NCBI RefSeq assembly: GCF_002843385.1
Contig: NZ_MVDE01000010.1
Coordinates: 1 to 64,000, forward strand
DNA length: 64,000 nucleotides
From: Labilibaculum manganireducens
GTDB taxonomy: Bacteria > Bacteroidota > Bacteroidia > Bacteroidales > Marinifilaceae
Direction of reading: 5' to 3'
Shown: one piece after another, positions 57,719 to 64,000 of the stretch
Layout: each line of letters starts with the position of its first letter
Numbering within the stretch: the first letter of the stretch is position 1
Translations under genes and position numbers: made by a program
Notes under the pieces: generated by a model
Told to the model about the DNA's origin: nothing
The model's database searches: none
What the model saw: only the letters and a program-made list of their open reading frames with translations

Positions 57719-59176
57719 CTACAGCTTAAAAATTTCCTTGATTATTTCCTTATCATCAAAATGATGCTTAATTCCTTTTATTTCCTGATAATCTTCGTGA
57801 CCTTTCCCCGCGACCAAAATAATATCATCCTTTTTCGCTAACATACAGGCTGTTCGTATAGCTTCTTTTCTGTCTGTGATCGCTAATACTTTTCGAGTAT
57901 TGTTTGCAGTCACTCCTTCCTTCATATCTTTGATAATCTGATCAGGATCTTCCGATCTTGGATTATCCGATGTCAGAATTACCTTATCGCTTAATTCGGC
58001 ACTAATTTTTGCCATTAATGGTCTTTTGGTTTTATCTCTATCGCCACCGGCACCAACAACTGTTATTACCTGCTCGTTTCCTGTTCGTAAAGCTTCGATT
58101 GTTTCCAAGACATTTTTCAAGGCATCCGGAGTATGAGCATAATCAACAATAGCCATAATGCCATCTGTAGAAATGATACTTTCGAACCTTCCATCAACAG
58201 ATTTCAACTCACTTATTCCTCGTAATACCTCATCTTTGTCTTGATTCAGAAGACGAGCTGTACCATAAACAGCCAATAAATTATGAGCATTAAAATCACC
58301 AATAAAGTTGGTCCATATCTCTGTGCCATCCATTTCCAAAAGCATTCCTGTAAAGTGCTTTTCTAAAATCTGACAGCGATAATCAGCAAAAGAACGAGTT
58401 GAATAGGTAAATTTATGCCCTTTCATATTTTGGAGCATCAGCTTTCCATTTTTATCATCGGCATTTGTAATGGCAAATGATTTCTTCCCCAGCTGATCAA
58501 AAAAAGCTTTTTTCACCTTTAAATAAGCATCGAATGTTTTGTGATAATCGAGATGATCGTGAGTAATATTTGTAAAAATTCCTCCTTTATAATTCAATGC
58601 ACCAACCCGCTTTTGATCGATAGCATGCGAGCTAACTTCCATAAAGCAATATTCGCATCCGGCCTCAACCATTTCCGCCAACAAGGCATTCAACTGCAAT
58701 GCGTCCGGGGTAGTATGAGTTGCCTTAATTTCTTTTTCATCCACATAATTGCAAACTGTTGACAACAAGCCAACTTTATAGCCAAGTGTTCGAAACAAAT
58801 CATAAAGAAGTGTCGCAATTGTGGTCTTTCCGTTTGTTCCTGTTACACCAACCAGTTGTATGTTTTCGGTTGGTTTGTTGTAAAAATTATGTGCTATCTG
58901 CGAAAGCGTGGCCGAAGAGTCTTCAACCACAATAAAGGTTGTTTCAGAAGTACTGCTGTCAGGTAACTCTTCGCATACAATTACCGTTGCTCCCTTTTCA
59001 ACTGCTGTATCTATAAAATCATGACCATCAGACATGGTTCCTCTGCACGCAACGAATAAATCGCCGTGTTTCACCTTTCGGGAATCAAAATGAATCTCAT
59101 TCACTTCAACATCCCTGTTCCCCTTTATGCTCTGTATATTTACCGAACCAAACAGTTCATTTATATTTATTCCCAT
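57719..59176 (-). CDS. murE: UDP-MurNAc-tripeptide ligase (meso-DAP type)
   Basis: Mur ligase of 485 residues that adds the third amino acid of the peptide stem. [19 protein letters not shown] is the P-loop, [11 protein letters not shown] the UDP-substrate loop, and [20 protein letters not shown] the middle-domain segment. The DNPRSEDP motif (about residue 404) is the meso-diaminopimelate specificity mark, so the peptidoglycan is DAP-type. No murF or ddl is found in this window, so the next peptide steps are encoded elsewhere. It is 2 bp from mraY and 10 bp from ftsI. Confidence 0.96.
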   Translation of the reverse strand: MGININELFGSVNIQSIKGNRDVEVNEIHFDSRKVKHGDLFVACRGTMSDGHDFIDTAVEKGATVIVCEELPDSSTSETTFIVVEDSSATLSQIAHNFYNKPTENIQLVGVTGTNGKTTIATLLYDLFRTLGYKVGLLSTVCNYVDEKEIKATHTTPDALQLNALLAEMVEAGCEYCFMEVSSHAIDQKRVGALNYKGGIFTNITHDHLDYHKTFDAYLKVKKAFFDQLGKKSFAITNADDKNGKLMLQNMKGHKFTYSTRSFADYRCQILEKHFTGMLLEMDGTEIWTNFIGDFNAHNLLAVYGTARLLNQDKDEVLRGISELKSVDGRFESIISTDGIMAIVDYAHTPDALKNVLETIEALRTGNEQVITVVGAGGDRDKTKRPLMAKISAELSDKVILTSDNPRSEDPDQIIKDMKEGVTANNTRKVLAITDRKEAIRTACMLAKKDDIILVAGKGHEDYQEIKGIKHHFDDKEIIKEIFKL

Positions 59177-59186
59177 CTGTCACATT

Positions 59187-61304
59187 TTAAGATAAATCGA
59201 TTGTAATATGATCTCCTTTATTAAAATAAGCTCCTGGTTGTATGGATTGTCCGGACACAGATCCCAAGCCTTTTACCCGAACCTTCAGTCCTGCATTTTC
59301 CAATATATACAGTGCATCCTGAACACCCATCCCTTTTACATTCGGAACCATAAATTTCTTAATTGTTCTGTATTTGTATTCAATAATTGAGTCTTTCCGC
59401 GAAGTGATCACCCATTCCGACTGAATATCTTTATTCGCTATTTCAATGTTTAATTCATCAAACACTTTGTCCAGATCATTTTTATATCCATTCAATGAAA
59501 CCGGCACCTTTGGTTCTAAACTTGCATCATCCGGTTTTATTGGATGCATTGAGTAGCTCATCGCATACACTTTATCTGCAATTGTTTTAAAAACAGGACC
59601 GGCAACCTGATTTCCATAGAACCCTTTGGTTTTATTTGGTCGGTTAATCACAACAATACACGAATACATTGGATCATCAGCAGGAAAATACCCAACAAAT
59701 GAAGCTTGGTACACTTTAACTTTATAACCTTTATTTTTATCGGCTATTTGTGCCGTTCCAGTCTTTCCGGCAATTGTATAGTTCGCATTCCGCAGGTTTC
59801 TGGCCGTTCCTCTTAAAACAACACCTTCCAACATGTTTTTCACATTTTTAAGTGTTTCTCCGGAACAGATTTTAGATTTCAAGACTTCTTTATCAAAAGT
59901 TTGAATTACATCGCCGTGATACCTCAATTCCTTTACAAATCTAGGCTTCATCATCTTACCATTATTGGCTATTGCATTATAAAATGTAAGAGTCTGCAAG
60001 GGTGTTTGCTGAACCGCATACCCAATCGACATCCAAGGCAAAGAAACTCCCGACCATGATGGATCATCAGGATATTTGATACTTGGAATTCCTTCTCCTT
60101 TAATAGCAAGCCCCAATGGTTCATTCAACCGAAACTCGTAAAGACGATTAATAAACGATCGAGGTTTGTTTTTATAGTGATCGTTTACCAATTTCGAAAT
60201 CCCCACATTCGATGATTTTTCAAAAGCCTCCTGAACCGTTATTTTTCCATATCCGCCTTCATGAGAATCGCGCATTTTTTCTTTGTAATAGCTAAATACG
60301 CCATTCCCCGTATCCACAGAGTCCATAGGCCCAACATATCCATCCTCAAACAAAGCCATTATTGAAGCCAACTTGAATGTTGAACCAGGTTCTGTTGCCT
60401 CACCAATAGCATAATTATAATCTTCCTTATATGATTGTGATTTTTCATCGAAACCTAAATTGGCTATTGCTTTAACTGCTCCCGTTTTCACCTCCATTAA
60501 AACCACAGATCCATGATGTGCGTTGTATTTTACAAGCTGTTGCTCTAAAGCCGATTCAGCAACATCCTGATAATTCACATCAATGGTAGTGATCAAATCG
60601 TTCCCATCTTTAGGCTCGACCATATTTACAGGCAACCATCTGCCCGACATTTTTTGAATGATACTTATGCCATCAACTCCTTTTAAATCACTTTCAAAAG
60701 CACCTTCGATACCCACCTTACCAATTTGCTGATTTTGTTCACCTTCCAGCAAATATCCTATTGTTCTGTTGGCCAGATTTAAGTGAGGCTGTATGCGTCT
60801 GTTTTCCTGTTCACAGATTAATCCACCTTTATTCTGCCCCAAACGAAAAATAGGAAAGGTCTTGATCTTTTTAAGTCCGATGTAATTAATTTTCTTTCGG
60901 TGAATTAAAAAATACCGGTTCGACTTGGTTCGATACTTCGCTTTCCAAAGCATATTTCTATAATCCTTTGCAGATTTATCCTGAAAAAACCTCGATAAGC
61001 AAAGTGCCAAAGAATCAACATCGGCACGAAAAAGAGAATCTGTCAATCCGGAAGCACGAAAATCCATTCGCAACTGATAGTAAGGCAATGAACTTGCTAA
61101 AAGCCGTCCATCGGCGGCACAAATATCTCCCCGATTGGCCGACACGATCACATCTCGCTGCGAAAGAGACTGAGCTTTACTTCTCCATTTATCTCCTTCG
61201 AACAATTGCAAGGCTACCACTCTACCAACAATGAGTATTGCAAAAATAATCACCAAAGTGTAGATCGCCCCTACCCGCCATATGATATCCTTTTTTATCG
61301 GCAC
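59187..61304 (-). CDS. ftsI: Septal transpeptidase FtsI/PBP2-type with PASTA domain
   Basis: A class B penicillin-binding protein (705 residues) that cross-links septal peptidoglycan. One N-terminal membrane helix (VGAIYTLVIIFAILIVGRVVALQLF) is followed by the pedestal domain and the transpeptidase. Its catalytic Ser is in GSTFKLASI (about 305), the second motif is SSN (KSSNVGISKL), and the third is KTG (IAGKTGTAQIA, about 510). A single C-terminal PASTA domain (VPNVKGMGVQDALYILENAGLKVRVKGLG) may bind muropeptide. Its start overlaps the ftsL-like stop by one base. Confidence 0.95.
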   Translation of the reverse strand: MPIKKDIIWRVGAIYTLVIIFAILIVGRVVALQLFEGDKWRSKAQSLSQRDVIVSANRGDICAADGRLLASSLPYYQLRMDFRASGLTDSLFRADVDSLALCLSRFFQDKSAKDYRNMLWKAKYRTKSNRYFLIHRKKINYIGLKKIKTFPIFRLGQNKGGLICEQENRRIQPHLNLANRTIGYLLEGEQNQQIGKVGIEGAFESDLKGVDGISIIQKMSGRWLPVNMVEPKDGNDLITTIDVNYQDVAESALEQQLVKYNAHHGSVVLMEVKTGAVKAIANLGFDEKSQSYKEDYNYAIGEATEPGSTFKLASIMALFEDGYVGPMDSVDTGNGVFSYYKEKMRDSHEGGYGKITVQEAFEKSSNVGISKLVNDHYKNKPRSFINRLYEFRLNEPLGLAIKGEGIPSIKYPDDPSWSGVSLPWMSIGYAVQQTPLQTLTFYNAIANNGKMMKPRFVKELRYHGDVIQTFDKEVLKSKICSGETLKNVKNMLEGVVLRGTARNLRNANYTIAGKTGTAQIADKNKGYKVKVYQASFVGYFPADDPMYSCIVVINRPNKTKGFYGNQVAGPVFKTIADKVYAMSYSMHPIKPDDASLEPKVPVSLNGYKNDLDKVFDELNIEIANKDIQSEWVITSRKDSIIEYKYRTIKKFMVPNVKGMGVQDALYILENAGLKVRVKGLGSVSGQSIQPGAYFNKGDHITIDLS

Positions 61305-61684
61305 TACTTCTCTAAATATATTTTAATGGGAGGCTCTGTTGCTTCTATCAAATCAAGACCTTCATTTTCCACTCTTTTTACAACTTCCGATTGCTTGCTC
61401 ATATACATCAGATCGGAGGCTGTTGTTATCGACTCAAACCTTAGCTCCTTTAACTCTTGCTCCAAACCTACCATATCGCGATAAACTCTTTCTGAACGAT
61501 ACCTGTTGCTGATATAAAAAATTCCTAAAACAACTAAGAAAATGATAAAAGGCAACTGTTGCACCACTTCCGTTTTCGTTAAAATACTTCCATCAATAAA
61601 ATCCTTGACCGAACCTGAAGACGTCTCTTTCAGTTCCTCACTAGGCTTAATGAAATCGTTGTATTTTTTTCGAAATTTAAACAT
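61304..61684 (-). CDS. FtsL-like cell division protein
   Basis: A small (126-residue) bitopic membrane protein with a cytoplasmic start of about 50 residues, one helix (LPFIIFLVVLGIFYISNRY) and a periplasmic coiled-coil (VYRDMVGLEQELKELRFESITTASDLMYMSKQSEVVKRV). It takes the place of ftsL between rsmH and ftsI. The family is the Bacteroidota FtsL-like group, which shows only weak resemblance to E. coli FtsL. Coiled coils of this kind bind FtsB-like partners to activate FtsW-FtsI. The name rests on architecture and position. Confidence 0.9.
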   Translation of the reverse strand: MFKFRKKYNDFIKPSEELKETSSGSVKDFIDGSILTKTEVVQQLPFIIFLVVLGIFYISNRYRSERVYRDMVGLEQELKELRFESITTASDLMYMSKQSEVVKRVENEGLDLIEATEPPIKIYLEK

Positions 61685-61686
61685 CC

Positions 61687-62592
61687 TTATAATGATTTAG
61701 GTTGAGCAATCCGAAGTTTCGCACTTCGCGCTCTTCCATTTAGCTCAATCTCTTTTTCACCCGGAAGAATTACCTTTCGGTTAATCGCGGTTAACGGCGT
61801 TTGCACATTCCCAAAGAAATCTTTTTCTGCATTGCCTTCAAATTTTCCATCCCGAATAAAATTCTTCACCAATCTATCCTCCAAAGAGTGATAGGTGATC
61901 ACAACCAATCTTCCATCCGGCTTTAACATTTCAGCAGACTGCAATAACATTTCCTTCAAAACATCCATCTCCTGATTCACCTCTATCCTAATAGCCTGGA
62001 ATACCTGAGCTAAATATTTATGCTCTTTAAACTTAGGCGTACAAGGAGCAATCACTTCCTTAAAGTGCTGAATGGTAGTGAACGGCGTTTCTTTTCTTTG
62101 ATTATCAATTAACCGCACGAGCTTGCCTGGATTTTTAACCTCTCCGTAAAATTTGAAAATTCGAAACAAATCCTCAACACTATACTCATTCAATAAATCA
62201 GCAGCAGTAAAATTCGAATCCTGATTCATTCTCATATCAAGATCGCCGTCAAAACGAAAAGAAAAACCTCGTTCGGCTACATCAAATTCATGAGAAGAAA
62301 CACCCAAATCGGCTAAAATCCCATCCACTTTAGGGTAACCTAAATATTTCATAAAATTCTTAAAGTACCTGAAATTATGACGGACAAATATGAACCGATC
62401 GTCTTTTGGCACATTTTCTTCTGCATCCACATCCTGATCAAAGCCAATCAATTTGCCTGCAGTAAGATGTTTTAAAATCTCCCTTGAATGGCCTCCTCCA
62501 CCAAAAGTGAGATCTACATAGATTCCATCTGGTTTTATATCCAACCCTTCAATACTCTCTCCTAGTAAAACTGGAATATGGTATGTACTCAT
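61687..62592 (-). CDS. rsmH: 16S rRNA (cytosine-1402-N4)-methyltransferase
   Basis: A SAM-dependent methyltransferase (301 residues) that modifies C1402 in the ribosomal decoding site. YHIPVLLGESIEGL is the family start, VDLTFGGGGHSREIL the SAM-binding motif, ILADLGVSSHEFDVAERGFSFRFDGDLDMRM the signature block, and VITYHSLEDRLVKNFIRDG the C-terminal catalytic segment. It follows mraZ by 58 bp and starts the division series, as in most bacteria. Confidence 0.97.
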   Translation of the reverse strand: MSTYHIPVLLGESIEGLDIKPDGIYVDLTFGGGGHSREILKHLTAGKLIGFDQDVDAEENVPKDDRFIFVRHNFRYFKNFMKYLGYPKVDGILADLGVSSHEFDVAERGFSFRFDGDLDMRMNQDSNFTAADLLNEYSVEDLFRIFKFYGEVKNPGKLVRLIDNQRKETPFTTIQHFKEVIAPCTPKFKEHKYLAQVFQAIRIEVNQEMDVLKEMLLQSAEMLKPDGRLVVITYHSLEDRLVKNFIRDGKFEGNAEKDFFGNVQTPLTAINRKVILPGEKEIELNGRARSAKLRIAQPKSL

Positions 62593-62650
62593 TTTTTTAT
62601 CTTTTTAATTGAAACACAAAGGAACAACTCTAAATGCTCATACTCAACGA

Positions 62651-63112
62651 TTACCCGTTATTTAAATCTCCTCCTAAAATTTCATCAGCCAAAGTGCTGA
62701 ATCCATCCTGTCCAAGAGCTGATTTTTCGTAAGTTTCAGTATCCCATATTTCGATTTTCCCATCTTGTCCGGCCAGGGTAACATCTTTTGAAAATCCGGC
62801 AAAATCAAAAAATTTCTTAGGAATTAAAATCCGTCCATTCCCATCAATTAAGACCTCTGCAGTACCTCTAAAAAACTCCCGCAAAAATCCTGCATGCTTC
62901 TTATTAAAAGGATTCACCTTTGCCCGCACCATCTCGGTTTGCTTCTCCCATTCCGAAATAGAGTAGAGGTCTAAACATTTTTCGTAAAGATTTTTCCTTA
63001 GAACACAACGGTTTTCAGAACCTCCATTAAGGAGCTTCCGAAAAGCAGAAGGCAGCAAAACACGGCCTTTTGAGTCCAACCTACAAGGATAATCACCTAT
63101 AAATGTTACCAT
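62651..63112 (-). CDS. mraZ: MraZ, transcriptional regulator of the dcw cluster
   Basis: A 153-residue DNA-binding protein with two AbrB/SpoVT-like halves: LDSKGRVLLPSAFRKLL (about 12-28) and IDGNGRILIPKKFFDFAG (about 90-107). MraZ forms ring-shaped oligomers that bind direct repeats upstream of its own operon and represses it in E. coli. It is the first gene of the dcw cluster and diverges from the acyltransferase gene. In the 207-bp gap I could not pick out the expected TGGG-type repeats with certainty, so autoregulation is not shown here. Confidence 0.95.
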   Translation of the reverse strand: MVTFIGDYPCRLDSKGRVLLPSAFRKLLNGGSENRCVLRKNLYEKCLDLYSISEWEKQTEMVRAKVNPFNKKHAGFLREFFRGTAEVLIDGNGRILIPKKFFDFAGFSKDVTLAGQDGKIEIWDTETYEKSALGQDGFSTLADEILGGDLNNG

Positions 63113-63256
63113 TGGGAAAAATAATTTACAATTGTAAAATTAGAGAAAAATTTACCCACTTTCAACCACATACTCCCACTTTTATGGTTTTGTTAATAAC
63201 TTTTAACAAGCATCTCAACTAATTATCACTCAATTATATTGAGATTGTTATAAATC

Positions 63257-63290
63257 TTTGAAAAACAAAGCAAGAAAATTGCGATATTTG
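63257..63290 (+). promoter_or_regulatory. Possible promoter of the acyltransferase gene
   Basis: TTTG (63257-63260) and GATATTTG (63283-63290) are 22 bp apart, 30 bp before the ATG. The -7 box differs from consensus at its first base and the spacer is a little long. Confidence 0.4.
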
Positions 63291-63319
63291 CTAACTATAT
63301 TAAAATATTTAAGATTTTT

Positions 63320-64000
63320 ATGCAAAAAGAAAACACTCCTGAGAGCTATTTAAAAATTGATATAGAGAAGGTTTTTGCAAGTAAAAGTGAAAGAATTTCA
63401 AAACTACTCCCTAAGTTTATAATTCGCTACCTTAAAAGAATCATCCATCAGGAAGAGCTTAATGATTTCTTATCAAGAAACTATCAAAAAGAAGGTATTG
63501 AATTTGCAGATAGTGTGTTGGAAGAACTTCAAATTACTTTTGAGATTAAAGGTCTTGAAAACATCAATAAAGACGGCAGATATATTTTCGCTTCCAATCA
63601 TCCATTAGGTGGTCCCGACGGAATTATTTTAATCAGCATTTTCGGCAGGCATTTTCCGAAAATTAAGTTTTTGGTTAATGATATCCTAATGAATATCAAG
63701 AACCTATCAGATGTTTTTGTACCAATAAACAAACATGGAGGGCAAGCAAAAGAAGCTGCAAGAACAATAGTAGAAGCCTACCAATCGGAAGCAACAATAC
63801 TCACCTTTCCGGCAGGTTTAGTTTCCCGAAAACAAAAAGGGAAAATTGAAGATTTAGAATGGAAAAAAAGTTTTATTTCGAAGGCAAAAAAATACAAACG
63901 CGATATAGTACCTATTCACATTAACGGAAGAAACTCTAATTTCTTTTATAACCTTGCCAATCTTAGGAAATTCCTAAGGTTAAAATCTAATTTGGAAATG
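63320..64000 (+). CDS. PlsC-type acyltransferase (partial, cut by the window edge)
   Basis: The first 227 codons of an acyltransferase of the lysophosphatidate acyltransferase (PlsC) type. Catalytic block I appears as SNHPLGGPDG (His and Asp in HX4D-like spacing), and block III as FPAGLVSRK, replacing the usual FPEG. Glu-to-Ala in this place is seen in a subgroup of Bacteroidota enzymes that includes O-acyltransferases for N-acyl-amino-acid (glycine/ornithine) lipids. If a GNAT-type N-acyltransferase follows outside the window, that role would be favoured. The stop codon lies beyond position 64000. Divergent from mraZ. Confidence 0.82.
   Translation, partial: MQKENTPESYLKIDIEKVFASKSERISKLLPKFIIRYLKRIIHQEELNDFLSRNYQKEGIEFADSVLEELQITFEIKGLENINKDGRYIFASNHPLGGPDGIILISIFGRHFPKIKFLVNDILMNIKNLSDVFVPINKHGGQAKEAARTIVEAYQSEATILTFPAGLVSRKQKGKIEDLEWKKSFISKAKKYKRDIVPIHINGRNSNFFYNLANLRKFLRLKSNLEM

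Noticed and set aside
57719-59186. Missing murF or ddl within the division cluster
   Set aside because: In many Bacteroidota these genes lie elsewhere; there is no gap or remnant between murE and mraY, so this is not a deletion.

Overview
The window is a piece of a chromosome from a low-GC Bacteroidota bacterium, most likely class Bacteroidia near Marinifilaceae or other Marinilabiliales. The genus is a guess. Supporting signs are promoter elements of the TTTG-N19-TAnnTTTG type, a SusC/SusD pair with a hybrid two-component regulator, many short Cys-anchored lipoproteins, a Bacteroidota-type FtsL-like gene and a long MraY, and little use of Shine-Dalgarno sites. No tRNA, rRNA or CRISPR array is seen inside the window. 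Three tandem leftward promoters at the left edge suggest a stable-RNA operon just outside it.

Layout: (1) 1-6.1 kb holds the edge promoters, a polyprenol-phosphate mannosyltransferase, dihydroorotase, a lipoprotein, a 2-hydroxyacid dehydrogenase and a decayed copy of that dehydrogenase. (2) 6.1-18.1 kb (minus strand) is a PUL-like locus without glycosidases: hybrid two-component regulator, SusC, SusD, a GDPD/PI-PLC-like phosphodiesterase and an alkaline phosphatase whose motif order looks circularly permuted. It probably scavenges organic phosphate. (3) 18.3-28.7 kb (minus) is a complete methionine operon, metY-metX-hom-aspartokinase-metH-metF. Its leader carries a strong promoter, a SAM-I (S-box) riboswitch and, only 8 nt further on, a 37-codon ORF ending in a Met-rich run. 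This looks like two sensors of methionine status in series. (4) 28.8-30.1 kb is an array of five ~136-190 bp MITE/REP-like elements with imperfect inverted ends, two of them in an identical 183-bp tandem duplication, with a DUF559 (Vsr-like) endonuclease gene lying exactly between two copies. A second aspartokinase follows.

(5) 31.6-46.2 kb (mostly plus) carries fructose-1,6-bisphosphatase, a LURP-one-related protein, a YciI-like protein, a lipoprotein, mfd, a REC-PAS-PAS regulator, then coaX, a TPR protein, lptC, a small membrane protein, a CNNM/CorC-type protein and a PpiD-like foldase. (6) 46.3-63.1 kb (minus) is the dcw cluster: mraZ-rsmH-ftsL-ftsI-murE-mraY-murD-ftsW-murG-murC-ftsQ-ftsA, then two tandem ftsZ genes and a GatB/YqeY gene. 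The two FtsZ proteins keep the same GTPase core but have different C-terminal tails. A PlsC-type acyltransferase diverges from mraZ and runs off the right edge.

The most novel-looking signals are the SAM-I riboswitch plus Met-rich leader ORF, the DUF559-associated repeat array, the tail divergence of the two FtsZ paralogues, and the permuted alkaline phosphatase in an organophosphate SusCD locus.
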